From Magnaporthiopsis rhizophila (lineage: Eukaryota; Ascomycota; Sordariomycetes; Magnaporthales; Magnaporthaceae), in assembly GCA_003049465.1 (NCBI GenBank), contig PYSS01000181.1, positions 1 through 48,644 on the forward strand: a stretch of 48,644 nucleotides of DNA, given 5' to 3'. Below, piece after piece: positions 34,818-45,865 of the stretch; the stretch's first letter is position 1; every line of letters begins with the position of its first letter. The notes under the pieces were generated by a model, which saw nothing but the letters and a program-made list of their open reading frames with translations, was not told the DNA's origin and made no database searches. Both the position numbers and the translations under genes were made by a program.

Positions 34818-36400
34818 ATGGCTGGTAAAAAAAGGAAATTGTTAAGTTTTATACGGTTGTATAAAAGCTGTTATTTTTAAAATTTGGGCCCGACTGATAA
34901 TTTTTTATCGAGTAGTGATAAGTTTGAAATTATTATTTAGAATAATTAAATTGAAAAATCAATAAAGCTTTTATAAAATTTAGCTATACTAATATTTCTG
35001 GTTTAGTTAAAAAATTTGAAATTGGTTCCGATACCATTAATATATTAATACTTTGTTTTAAAAAAGCTAAATGCGCTTAGGTTTTGAACAAGGTATTTTT
35101 TGCTCCAGTTTCAAATTTTGATTTTATTTCGACCGAAAATTCCGAGTACGATCCTTTGGCCGGCCCTTTTAAACTTGTTAATCCTCCTCCGGTTAATCCC
35201 GATAATATTATAAATTTTGCTGCAATAATATTGCAGATAATTAAAGTTATAAATGTTTTTTTGGGATTTGTGCCTATATTTTTAAACGATTATTAAAAAA
35301 AAGGATGAAAAATTCCGTGCTAAATAAAAAAAGATTATTTTTTAGCAAATAATAAACGCTTTTTGGTAAATAATTTTTTAATACTAGTTAACTTATAATA
35401 ATTTAATGGATAAATAAGCCAAATTTATTAATTAGTTTGATAATAATTTTATTATGTAAAAAAATAGTAATAAAAAAAAGGAGTTTATTAAGCCTTTAGC
35501 TTTCCAATTTTAAAATAAACCTTTCACCAAACAGTATAAGCAGGTTATAATTTATTTTATGCTTTTTAAACCGTTAAAATTTGCTTAGGCGCAATTATAA
35601 CCTTTATAAAAGCCGGTTGCAAGCGCCGATCTTACTATTCAGTAATTTGGAGATTATTCCGAGCCCAAAATTCCTAAGAAAAAGGGCAAAGGCAAAATTA
35701 TTTTTAAAATTTCCAATTATTTTATTATTGGCGATAAAAATATTAAATTGCTTATTTTAGGCTTTGATAGGTGCGGTAAAAAGGGGGATTTAAAATCGGT
35801 CCTATATTTGGAATGTTTTAAATTAATTTTAGCCGGTAAAATACCGGAGCTGGATAAGGAAGGTAATTACCGGAATTAAATCCCGAATAAAAAATAATAT
35901 TGGCTATATGCTTTGGGCTATATATGCAAATATATATAAATTTTTCGATTTTTAAAGGTTTAATTATAAAATTGGGTTAATAATTATTTTTAATCCTTGT
36001 TTGGTTTTGCGTTTGGCATTTAAATTTTTTGCGGTATAGTGCTAGGGCGAAAAAATTCGTAAAAATACTGTAAATTTATTCCTTAGTTTAAATAATTGGG
36101 ATATATTTTGCTAATAAGGATTATTTAATTATAAAAATTTGATAAATAAAGAACCATTTGCAAAATAATGCTAATTTTTGCTAAGGAGGATAAAGGTAAA
36201 AATAATTTATTTGCTGAGATAAATAATAATTTTTTTATAATAATATAAGCAAAACATAATTTTACAGGCCAAACGGCCGCTTTAAAAATATAGGATACTG
36301 CGGCCCTAATAAAGGTGCATAATAAAAAGGAGAAAAAGAAATAAAGGAAATTTTGGGGATATGCATTTAAAAAATTGCGATATTATTTTTTTTATATTAT
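34818..36400 (+). pseudogene. Unidentified plus-strand coding remnant, part 2
   Basis: An ATG at 34818 in the context AACCAAAATGGCT opens MAGKKRKLLSFIRLYKS. Frames after it, with stops and shifts, include the open frame 35084-35296 (a Ser/Asp/Pro-rich stretch with STENSEYDPLAGPF), a segment near 35680-35880 ending AGKIPELDKEGNY, and a basic end near 36165-36380 with FTGQTAALK and DTAALIKVHNKKEKKK. It looks like a once-continuous protein of about 500 residues with a disordered middle and basic tail. No known domain was identified. It could be a captured host gene, an antisense ORF of the element, or part of another mobile element. Confidence 0.5.
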
Positions 36401-36499
36401 ATTATTTACTGTTTTTATTAATTATAAAAAATGTGGCTTTATATTATATTGCGCTGTATTTTAGGGTTTGCTATTTTTAATTATGAAAAAAATCCATTT

Positions 36500-37060
36500 A
36501 TTATAACCCCTGGCCTTCTTTATTTTTAATTTTGTTTTACCTATCCCTTAACCCTAACCGTTATTATATTAAAACTAATAAGATCCTCCAAAGCCTTATT
36601 TGGTTAATCTTTCGTTATAATATTTGCAAGATTATCTGTTTCTGCGATCCACCAGATTTTATTAATTTTCCAACCCTTATAGGATTTATAAAAAGCCATA
36701 ATAGTTATTATAAGGCATTTCTCTGTTATTATTCCAAATTAAACCAGGTATTAGTATAGTAAAAAGCTATTGGTGTAAATTACCAATTTATAAAAAGGCA
36801 GGTTCAGCTTTTTATTAATTGCTAAAAGTATTATTTTAAGGATGTAGCCCGTATCAAATCCGCTGATCATCCTGTAAATTTTGCTAGCAAAAATGCTGAA
36901 TATTGCCCTTTTATATTTAATAAAGTTCCAATACAGTATATTTCCGGTAATTTGAAGGTTATTCTCCTGCTTTATACTGGTTTTAATATTAAAGATAATT
37001 ATAAATCTGATTTGTAAATTTAAATCCTTATTATTAGCAAACGATCCGTCCATAAATATA
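36500..37060 (-). pseudogene. Copia H RNase H
   Basis: The open frame 37053-36751 starts MDGSFANNKDLNLQIRFIIIF and continues with a block ILYWNFIKYKRAIFSIFASKIYRMI and FDTGYILK, then KLVIYTNSFLLY. This is the copia RNase H pattern usually written xDASFANNKDLSSQIG ... SVLASELYAM ... TDSxSLYD. The first aspartate is kept in MDGS. The TDS aspartate is asparagine. The tail to about 36500 reads DNLANIITKD, the end of pol. The plus-strand frame 36532-36759 is a shadow. Confidence 0.92.
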
Positions 37061-38800
37061 AATAGCTTTGCTTTTAATAAATCAAATTGAATATAATTCA
37101 GGCTTTTATCCGTATTATTTATTTATTATTAAATATACTTATTAAGTTTTTTAATATCCGGATCCTGGGATTTTTTGGCTTATATAGCTATAAAATAATC
37201 GAAAACGGCTTCCGGCTGGTATATCAAACTGATATATGCCTTTTATATATGCTGAATAATACATTATTATTGGATATTATCGGTTTTGTGGGGCACAAGT
37301 TTAAGCCGATCTACCTGTTTTTTTTGCTATATGCAAATAATTGTTTCACTAATCGTAATTTTGCAGCCGTTAAAGTGGTTTTTGTTACCAGGGCCTAGGA
37401 TAAACCTCGGTTTGGCCTTAAAGCCTGCCTTTTAAAAAGGAATTTTTTTTCCATAAACTTTCTGCTATTTAGGTTTAATATATTATTAATTTGTATATCA
37501 ATAATTCCAAAGCTTTTGCCGATCTTTAAAATAAGCAAATGAGGATTATAATTAGAAATGGAGCAATCCAGTCGCTTTTTGTAATATTTTTGGTATATTG
37601 TAAATTAATACAATCCGGCCTCGGCCAATTTATAAAGCGGTTTAATCGAACGAAATATAATTCCAAAAGGGTATTATTGCTATAATTTCTTGGGAAAATA
37701 CAGATAATTAGTTTTTTGCAGCTCGGTTTTGGCCTGAATATATATTTGGCTAATATTTCGGATTATTAGCTGGTTCTTTATAATTATAAGGGTTAATATA
37801 AGCGTAAGGATCAGGTATTAGCTGTATTATATAATTATTAGGAATTAGATAAATAATATTAATATTTCCCAATCGCTGTATTTTTGTATCATAAGCCTCA
37901 ATGTTTTGTAAGGATTTGCATTTATCCTTTTAGTTTTTTTTAATTATATATATTTCGAAAACTTTTACCAATTTATCGATTTGGTTTTATTTAATTGGCT
38001 TAATTATATTATTGGCTTATAGATTGCTAATTTCCTTTTGGTCCAGTTGCTTAAAAGATTTGCCTGGGATTATAATTTTCCTAATTTATTAATAATAAAA
38101 TGCCAAATATATAAATTTGTTTTTTTTATATTTATAAATATTATTAAAATCATTATTCTGTTAGGATTATGCTAAGGTTATCCATATTATTTGGGTACCG
38201 GTTTATTGGTTAATGCAATAATCGGAAATGCCGGTGGCTCAGGTGCCCTGTGCGGCTTTTTTTATCGATGCGAAAGAAATAGCAGCAATTTTCCGATTTT
38301 CGAATTATTTTTGCTAATATTTGTTAAGCTTTTAATTTGCTGTTCGGTATTTTTGCGGGGTTATTTTTGGAGTTATAGTTAAGCTAGGGCTGGATATTCG
38401 AAAGGTGCCGGCTATTCTTTTGGGCTTATTATTTGCTGTTTTTCCGATTTATAATAAGGCTTGCAAATAATACTCCGGAATATTGCTGAATTATTTGCCA
38501 TAATTATTATAACCTTATTATTTATTACAAATAATATTTTAAAAAAATCCCTGCTATTTTTGTTTTTTTCGGTAAACGAAAACCTTGCTTTCCAAAATAA
38601 AAAAGCTGGGCAATATTTTTGTAATACTTGGGTTATTGCGCATATTTAGGGCATTATTTACCTTTTGTTTGGCAAAAAATTTGCGCAGTTTTTCTATAAT
38701 TTTGGTAATTGCTGCCGCTTATTAAACTTATATTTCGAAAGGTGCTACATTATTATTAAATTGCGGTATAGCACCAAAAGTAAACAGAATAAGGTCCAAA
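37060..38800 (-). pseudogene. Copia H reverse transcriptase
   Basis: Minus-strand broken frames give the fungal copia RT. The active-site segment reads IDIQINNI, with NN codons at about 37482-37487, where xxxQTDDT is expected. Then come NHFNGCKITISETIICI and KQVDRLKLVPHKTDNIQ in the connection to RNase H (37380-37260). The N-terminal half, 37800-38800, is poorly legible. Opposing plus-strand frames 37087-37398, 38191-38382 and 38461-38649 are shadows. Confidence 0.82.
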
Positions 38801-38869
38801 TTATTATGCTTTATGATGTTGTTTAGCGTTTTAATTGCTTTTTAAAGTGCTAAATCGGGGTGGATATTA

Positions 38870-39320
38870 GGATATTCCTTTTTAATTATTTTATAAGCCT
38901 GTTAAAAAGGCCCATAATACCTTTTAACCTTGCTTATCGATTAGTACGCTTTTCTTGGAATTTAATGGTATATAATCCCAAAAAGTTTCGTTTCTGTCTG
39001 GAATTTGCTCGTAGCAAAATTGGCTCCTGCATTATAAAATATAATATTAAATGGTCCAAAATAAATATTAAGCTAGCAGCGTTTAAAAGTTTCCCATTTT
39101 TTTGGCTAATTTTTTTTAAAAAAAATTGCTATATTAAAAATAATGCTTACGTCGATTATATAAAATATTTATTTATTATTAAGGTGTATAATATTAACAA
39201 TTATTTTATAATTAAAATTGATATTATTTTTCAGCATAAATTTAAAATATTATGGTATAAAGCTTTTAATTTGGCAATAATGGTATATTTAATTAATTAT
39301 TTGCAAAGCGTTCCGATTTG
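38870..39320 (-). pseudogene. Copia H integrase core
   Basis: Minus-strand translation gives FKFMLKNNINFNYKIIVNILY, then FYIIDVSIIFNIAIF, then WETFKRCWLNIYFGPFxIIFYNAGANF, the integrase core of fungal copia elements with its first (VDxxY) and second (DAGxNF) catalytic regions. Both now read asparagine (IVNILY, YNAGANF). The 160-codon plus-strand frame 38860-39342, the longest in the window, lies exactly opposite and is its antisense shadow. Confidence 0.88.
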
Positions 39321-39321
39321 C

Positions 39322-39663
39322 TTAATGGCCTGCCTGGTTTAGCATATGCCAAAAATAATTAATAAAAGGATGACCAAAATAATTCTGCAAATGCTTTAAT
39401 TTTGCTTTTATTAAGAAAAGTACCTTTATGATCAATTCATTAATTAAATATAAAATGCTTGGGTAGCTGGCCTTATTAAAAAAAAACCATAAATAGCCTA
39501 ATTTTCTGATAATCGGGATACATTTGGCAAATTTTGTTACAAATTTATTGTATGTAGTATTAAAATAAATGCCCAATTGGTTTATATTTTTAAAATATAA
39601 TAAAAAAGGCGTTTGCGTTAGGGTTATATGGAAATTAATCGATTCGACCGGAATTTTTAGCAT
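39322..39663 (-). pseudogene. Copia H protease end and GAG-pre-integrase
   Basis: The open frame has MLKIPVESINFHITLTQTPFLLYF, then GIYFNTTYNKFV, CIPIIRKLGYLWFFF and near its end KHLQNYFGHPFINYFWHMLNQAGH. The last is the GAG-pre-integrase block (RRFGHPSxxRLxxxLxxAGH). The earlier blocks are the C-terminal half of the copia aspartic protease region. The upstream catalytic part (DTGA) appears to be near 39840-39800, where INGA is read. Confidence 0.9.
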
Positions 39664-42304
39664 AATTTTGCCCAGGTTAAATAGGGTATTTCCTGAGCCA
39701 AAACAAATATGGCATTTAAATTTGCCAATAATTAATTAAAGATTAGGCAGGAAATATTATAATGCTCGAAATTACGTAAGACCGGTGGTTGAAATATTGG
39801 CCGCTTTTATATCTGGAAAAATACCGCACCATTTATTTCCGCTAAAAAATATATATTATTATAATACCTGCTTTTGGTTATTTTTATTCTGGTTTTTATC
39901 TGATTATTATAAAAGATAGGCCTGGATGCGGTGCCGGAAAGCATTATTGGTAAAGTGGCTGGCGGTGGCAGCAATAAAAAATATATCAATAATATTTCTC
40001 CCTTATTATTATCCGATTAATTGCTGGGTTTTGATATTAATTAAGCCTATTAATCGTTTGCAGGTTCCTTATTATTTTTATTGCTGTTTTTTTTATATTC
40101 GAGGAGGAATTGGGCAAAGCTTTTTTTGATTGCTATATTTTTGGCAAATATTTTTTTAATATTTTTTGTGCTATATTACTTTTCCGGTGTATATTATGTT
40201 AAATAATAGCCATACTTGGCATAAACCTAGCATTTGCCCTGGAAATTATAAAAGTGCTTTTTCCGGGGGCCATTACTGTTTTATTTGCTGGTATAATGCC
40301 CGTTTCTGGGTTTTTTTTTCGAATTTGCATTTAATAAAATAATTGCTATAAACAGCAATATTTTTATTTATTTATATAATGTTGCGAAATTGGAAAGCCA
40401 GGCTTTTAAATATCTTTTTTGGATATCAAAGGGACATTTTAAACTGGGGCATTTTTTGGATTGCACGGAGGATATTTATAATTAATTATCGGTTTTATTA
40501 ATAATTGGGGCTTAAAATTTATTGCAAATTTAAAATGTATCCAAAAAGGTTGGAAGCATTTTTATTTTGCTTTTATTTGTATTTATACTTTTGGAATTAA
40601 TAATTTGAAATATAATTAAATTTTAATTTGTATATATAATATTATTATTTATTTATTTCCATATCGAAATATTTTTTTAAATTTTAAATAAACTTTTTTA
40701 AAAGTGCACCGCCTGCTTATAACCTGGATAAAATAAGCCTCGGTATAATTTATGAAGCCTAATAGAAAAAATATATAAAATTGTGAAAAAAAAATGCTAA
40801 ACATTTTATAAGTATTTGCAAAAATTAAAATTTTATCGTTCAAAATATCGTATTATTTTCCAAAATACCTATGCATTTTATTATATATATTTCCAAATGC
40901 CTTTATTAAATTCATATCGAGCGGTGCAATAGCTGTATCCAGCGGTAAAAATATGCGGTATAAGTTAATAATTTCGTTTTTTATCCGGTTCTAAGCCAAA
41001 AATTTCCGGTAATAATAGCCGGGCATATAGCCTTTTATACCTAAAAATCGGTTTTTCCGATTTAGCAAATTAAAAAAATAAATCCCTGCTGATTAATTAG
41101 TTTCTGGTCTGGAAAAGGGCCATAATAAGGTTGCCAAAATTTAATTTTCATGGAATTTTTTAAAAGGATTAGGGAAATGCTTATTCGGAAATGGCCATTT
41201 TTATTTGGGGATCGAAAAATAAAATTAATAATATAGCTGGTTTTTATTTTGGTAACGGATTATTCCGCTATAAAAATAATCTTTATATTTTAGTTTAAGC
41301 GCTAATCTGTTTTTAGGATTTCCGGTTAATTATTTTCTGCTAATCTGATAATTATTTACTTTTATTTAGGCTGATAATTTTGTGGGCAAATTATAATTTT
41401 AAAAGTTTTGCTTTTATCCTAATAATTTATTATTAAGGATTTTGCTGCTTTTTTAATTGCTAAATTTTGGGTATTTCCCGTATCGGTTAATAACCAGTCC
41501 AATTATAAAGCGCTTTTTTAATTATATTTTGACGGGAACCTTAATCCTCTATTTTGTTAAAAATTTAACTAAAATTTACAAAATCCGTTTATCGAGGATA
41601 TCTATTATTTTCAGGGTTATTTTAGTAAAATGTTTCAAAAATATTAATAGGAAAAGTTTGCCGTTTTAATAACCATTATTGAGTATAAATTTAAAAATTC
41701 AGGTTTAGATTCGATTTATGGAAATATTGTTGAATCTTCCCTCAAATTTATAATCCATTTATTATAAAAACTTTTAATTGTAATTAATAAAGATGGTTTT
41801 GCTAGTTTAAGGGTATGAATATTTTTTGGATAATATTTTATAGATAAGGTTACTCCTTATAATCGGAGCCTTTTTTAAAGCTGCTTTTTGGTGTTTCGAT
41901 ATTTTATCGGTAATACCTGTTTAATTATCAAAACCTTATTGTAATAATTATAATTATTATTTTAATGGGTGAATAAGCAAATTTATTTTGGGGTAATTTT
42001 TTGATCCGAAGGCCCTTGTGGCTTGAAAAATTACAAATCGATCCCTCCGGGGATTATATAATATTTTTTGTTAAAATTGCGAGATTTTTTTAACTGAACC
42101 TTATCCTTTTTGCTTATATTAAAGGCCAGTTGGGAAAAGGATTTATTTATTTAGCAAATATATTATCGAGCGGAAAAAGGGCATTTTTTTATTCCTAAAT
42201 CTTTTACCGACCTTTTCCCTGAATTTTAAAAATTTACCGGGTAAATATTTATCGCTAAATCTTTTACTTAACCGTTTATATTATTTTTCGATAATACTGA
42301 TCAG
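39664..42304 (-). pseudogene. Copia H gag and 5' leader region
   Basis: About 2.6 kb between the 5' LTR and protease. The part near 39940-39664 still aligns with the protease (SRYYNNIYFLAEINGAV, later FGSGNTL). Gag proper should fill 40000-42000, but no frame stays open and no CCHC knuckle was found. All plus-strand open frames here (41457-41669, 39926-40129) and 40649-40843 on the minus strand are short and uninformative. Confidence 0.55.
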
Positions 42305-42604
42305 TGTTGGCAGCAGTGGGTTTTCTTATTAAATTGGCCTGGAAATTTTCAAAAGGGGTGAATAACGATTTATATGATTTGGAAAAGTTTTATTATTATA
42401 TATAAGGAGAAAGGAATCTTTATCTGCTTAGGGTAGGGCAAAGGACTGCCCTTTTGTAGCTTGGAGGCGATTGTTTAAAGGGCGATCCGCCGCTTTAGCC
42501 GCACAGGCCGGTTGGCCTGTGCGGGATCCAAAGGGGGCCCAAAGGGTCCCTCCATTCCGTCCTCCTTTCCAGATCGCACGCGCACAGAAATGCTTATTCC
42601 AATA
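42305..42604 (-). repeat. 5' LTR of copia H (300 bp)
   Basis: Starts TGTTGGCAGCAGTGGG and ends CTTATTCCAATA. Pairs with 33963-34261. It contains a perfect G+C-rich hairpin at 42499-42524 (11-bp stem CCGCACAGGCC, loop GGTT). This part is much richer in G+C than the element's interior. Confidence 0.93.
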
Positions 42605-42752
42605 CAAGGAAAATTATAATTAAAATTATAAACCAAAAAGGGCATAATTAAGGTTAAAAATTAAAAAACAAAAATAATAAGAAATTATAACCAAAATCAC
42701 GATCCGCCTCATGAATAAACGCGTTAATAATTAATTTTTTTTAAAAAAAATA
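42605..42752 (+). mobile_element. Gypsy copy C, continuation after copia H
   Basis: After the target-site copy CAAGG the sequence matches 9350-9480 of copy B (K/N-rich segment between protease and RT), continuing what stopped at 33957. It is cut by the gypsy F1 LTR at 42753. Confidence 0.75.
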
Positions 42753-43270
42753 TGTTATAATCACAAACCTTCTGCTTTTAGGGTAGGCACCTAGGGGCGG
42801 TGTTAAGCAGTACTGGGTTGCAAGGTTGCCTTCCATGTGATTTGGGGGTCCGGTAAAACAGTTATCTGTTATTGCTTGCCCAAAAGGATATTTTGGAGCT
42901 AATTTAGGTTAACTGATGCCGAGGCCTTAGTTAAGAACTATTTAAGGGAAAAAGTTCTTCTTTTTATATATTTAAGGCCCTCCGGGCCTCCTGGCATGTT
43001 ATATTTGCTATATTTACAGCAAATATAGCACCTGGCCTTAACGTGCTATATTTGTTATATTTATAACAAATATAACACTTATTTTTGGCGTGATATATTT
43101 GTTATATTTATAGCAAATATAGCACTTATCTTTTACGTAAACTGTTACGTGACTTTTGGTGGTTTGGCTTTAATTATTTGGCCTTTGGCCTTCGTAACTG
43201 CGGGGTAAAAGTATCCTATTGCGGTTTAGCCTTTTAACCCTTTTGCCCCCTGCCAATTATAATTATAATA
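42753..43270 (-). repeat. LTR of gypsy F1 (518 bp) with three palindromes
   Basis: Starts TGTTATAATCACAAACC and ends CAATTATAATTATAATA, matching 46839-47322. Its first 200 bases also match the LTRs of A and B, so it is a related LTR subfamily. Three 36-bp near-palindromes lie at 42996-43031, 43043-43078 and 43090-43125, exactly 47 bp apart, each with arms like GTGCTATATTTG and CAAATATAGCAC. Confidence 0.85.
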
Positions 43271-43617
43271 TTAGATCCCCTTTTTTAAGCTAAATCCTTT
43301 TGGTTATACCTGCCGTTCCGTTCATTTTTGGCTCGGTAAATATTTTTCTTTGCTTACCAACCCCTATTTCTTTTTTAATAATATGTTTGGCCAGATGCAA
43401 AAAATATACACCGGCGCTTTTAACCGTTTATTAGGATAGTTTTTTTCCATTATTCTGTTATTCCCCATTTTTATACCTTTTTATTTTAATTATAAGGCCA
43501 ACGGCTTTTATTAGTGCAATATATTTTCCTGTAATCGTTTGTGTTACGAATGGTATATTTGCTAAAGCTGTTTTTGCTGCAATATTTTAAGCCCGGCATT
43601 TAAGCACCTTTTTTTTA
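43271..43617 (-). mobile_element. Gypsy F1 3' region, truncated
   Basis: Parallel to 47323-47670 of copy F2, the sequence just inside the 3' LTR of a minus-strand gypsy element. Similarity stops near 43617, where copia E material begins. The remaining gypsy F1 interior is not found on the far side of copia E, so it has been deleted. Confidence 0.7.
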
Positions 43618-43799
43618 ATAATACCATTATTTTGGTATTGCTGATTAGGGCATTTGGGGTTAATACTGTTAAAAAAACCGCTAAAATTACAGACGGTTTT
43701 TTTAATCTTGATAAGGTTTAAGGATTGTAATATATTATTTGTATCAAAATTATAACGGTGTATAAAACCGGAAAAGGCCTGTTACCCTCTCTGGATAAT

Positions 43800-44300
43800 G
43801 TTCTGGATTTTCTGGAATATAATACAGTTATATCGTTATTTATCGCGTATAATAAAAAGCCTGTAATATTATTATTTGTTGATCGAAAATCAAAATTCCG
43901 GTGGATTTTTTAATTATCGAATAAGCAGGGCTTTATAATTATGCTTATAATTAAATTCTTTTTTAGGGCTTTAAAAATAAATTACGGGTATTAACCTATA
44001 TTTTTTTAATAAGGGTAAAAAAGTAAATATAGTGCTAAAGGAATGGTTAAAACGCAAAGGCACAGCGTTTAGCATATTAAATTTTTATAACCATAGCCAA
44101 AATGGTTTATCCGAATGTTTTGTTAGGGTAATTATAGATAGGTTCAGGGTTATAATTAATGCGGCAGGTTTGCTGTATTATTTGTGGTGTTATATTTTTA
44201 GTACAGTGGTTAAATTAGTAAGTGTTACAGCGGTTATTAATAAGGAAACGATTCTTTATTAAAAGTTTTACAACGAAATAGAACACGGCCCTTGTTATAA
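43800..44300 (+). pseudogene. Copia E integrase core
   Basis: From about 43877, LLFVDRKSKFRWIF is the first catalytic region (usually FxDDxSR). The open frame 44032-44262 has LKEWLKRKGTAFSI, then NGLSECFVRVIIDRFRVIINAAGLLYYLW, the third catalytic region with its glutamate kept in GLSE. Frame breaks lie between the two. Confidence 0.88.
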
Positions 44301-44880
44301 GCCCAATTTAGGCTATTATAGGGTTATTAGTACCTATGCGGAAGTTTTATTACCCCTAAAGCACAGGGCCAAATCAAAAAAATTAGTTGCAAAAACAGAA
44401 CCTGTTAGGCTTTTTGCAGCCCTAAGCAAATTTATTATTTTTGTATATGCACCTGCCCGTAAGGCTATATATAAAACCTTTATTATTAAAATATTAAAAG
44501 GGGTGCCTATTAAAAATTTTGTTTTAAAGGGGGATATAACTCCAAAGGGGGTAATTATCGAAAACCCCCCTGAAAGAAGCGCTATTAGCGCCCTTGATAA
44601 GACCCTTAAAATCGACTCTGAAAGCGAAATGGAATGCGATTTTTAATGCTATAAAAATCCAGCTGTACCAAGCCCTGATTATAGGCTTTCCGAGCTTGTT
44701 ACCCTAATTGTTCGGCCGCCCGAAAGGCTTATAATTATAGCGCCTCCAATGCCTAAAATATAGGAAATAATGGATAAAATACCTATTTTACGGGATTTTT
44801 TGAAAAGGGAACCCCCTAATCCAAATGCAATGGAAATCGACAAGCTTATACAGTATATATATATATTATAAAGCAATTAC
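44300..44880 (+). pseudogene. Copia E integrase C-terminal and linker region
   Basis: Continuing in the sense strand are IEHGPCYKPNLGYYRV, then a Pro/Lys-rich linker with KGVIIENPPERSAISALDKTLKIDSESEMECDF to 44645. This stretch keeps a fairly long readable frame and normal-looking composition. The minus-strand open frame 44679-44876 is a shadow. Confidence 0.7.
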
Positions 44881-44939
44881 GGCTATTAAAAAAAGCCTAT
44901 TAAAAACGGTAAACCAAACTTTTATAAAAAGGCCCTACA

Positions 44940-45860
44940 AAACTGTTATAAAAAGGAATGGTTAACCGTTTTAGGGCTTAAATTCGAGCAATTCTTATGC
45001 GCTAAAACCTTTATATTTTCATTAAAATTTAAACTGCTAATGGGGCATAAACTAATTATTTATCGACGGGTATTTAAGCTTAAAACGATAAAAAATCGCT
45101 TTATAAAATATAAAGTGTAATTAATAATTAAAGGTTTTTTATAAATAAAAGGTTTGAATTATTTTAAAAATTTTGCTTTTATTAATATACCGTTTATGTG
45201 GCGTATATTATTAGCATTTGTTGCAGCCAAAAATTAGGAAATAAAACAAATCGATTTTATTAGGGCATTTTTAAACAGCAACCTAATTATAAATATATAC
45301 CTTAATATTTCAAAGGGTTTTTCAGATTGGTTAGTTATTGTAACTATCGAAATAAAGCTATTAGCCAAATTTTTAGGCTTTAAAACCTTCAAAAAACAGA
45401 TAATTTTATTAAAAAAGGCGCTGTATAATTTAAAATAGGGATTTTATAAATGGCAAAATAAGCTAATATTCTTATTAACAAAGGAAGGATATAAACAGCT
45501 AATATCTGATCCAGTTGTTTTTTTATGCTAAAACAAAGTATTTTATTATTATATTTATAAATAATTGTTTAATAATTAGGCCTAATATTATTTATATTGA
45601 TGCCCTAAAAAGGTTTTTAGATAAAATGTATGTATTAAAAAATTATGGGCCTGCAGCTTATTTTTCTAGGTATTTAAATTATAAAGGATAAGCCTAAACG
45701 GTAATTTTGGATTTATTAAAGCCAATATATTAAAAAATGCTAAAGGTTTTTGGGTTGGATGCTTTTCGATTTATTAGTATCCTTTTATAACCGGGTGTGC
45801 TGAAAAATACAAAACAAATAACCTGTAATATTCGCTAAAACAAAGCTATTATAAAAAATT
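44940..45860 (+). pseudogene. Copia E reverse transcriptase
   Basis: Blocks in order: YKKEWLTVLGLKFEQF, FKLKTIKNRFIKYKV, IKGLNYFKNFAFINIPF, EIKQIDFIRAFLNSNLIINIYLNISKGF, LLKKALYNLK and SDPVVFLC, all typical of copia RT. The active-site box at 45554-45565 reads FINN in place of YVDD. RT continues to about 45860, where a solo LTR cuts it. Confidence 0.9.
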
Positions 45861-45865
45861 ATAAG

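Larger units (their letters stand above)
33963..42604 (-). mobile_element. Ty1/copia retrotransposon copy H, full-length, nested in gypsy C
   Basis: An 8.64-kb minus-strand element. LTRs lie at 33963-34261 and 42305-42604. LTR termini are TGTTGG...CCAATA (right copy), fitting copia's TGTTGG...CCAACA with one C-to-T. Flanks are TAAGG (33958-33962) and CAAGG (42605-42609), a 5-bp target-site duplication with one C-to-T. The order from right is gag region, protease, GAG-pre-integrase, integrase, RT, RNase H, which is copia order. About 2.2 kb between the pol end (about 36500) and the 3' LTR is unexplained by copia genes. Confidence 0.92.

Noticed and set aside
35760..35850. Possible zinc-cluster motif (RCGKKG...ECFK) in the plus-strand remnant inside copia H
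   Set aside because: Only two cysteines are present. The other positions are codons (TTT, GTC) that RIP could not have made from cysteine codons, so a former Cys6 or CCHC motif is not supported.
38860..39342. Longest open frame in the window, 160 codons on the plus strand
   Set aside because: It lies exactly opposite the copia H integrase core, which reads convincingly on the minus strand. The plus-strand protein has no recognisable domain and its openness follows from the loss of C on one strand.
42996..43125. CRISPR-like array of three regularly spaced repeats
   Set aside because: The units are palindromes inside an LTR with near-constant 11-bp gaps, far too short for spacers, and no cas-like gene exists in this eukaryotic setting.
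43671..43703. Inverted repeat AAAAAAACCG/CGGTTTTTTT resembling an intrinsic terminator
   Set aside because: The window is fungal, where such terminators do not apply. Short A/T-rich inverted repeats are expected by chance in this composition.
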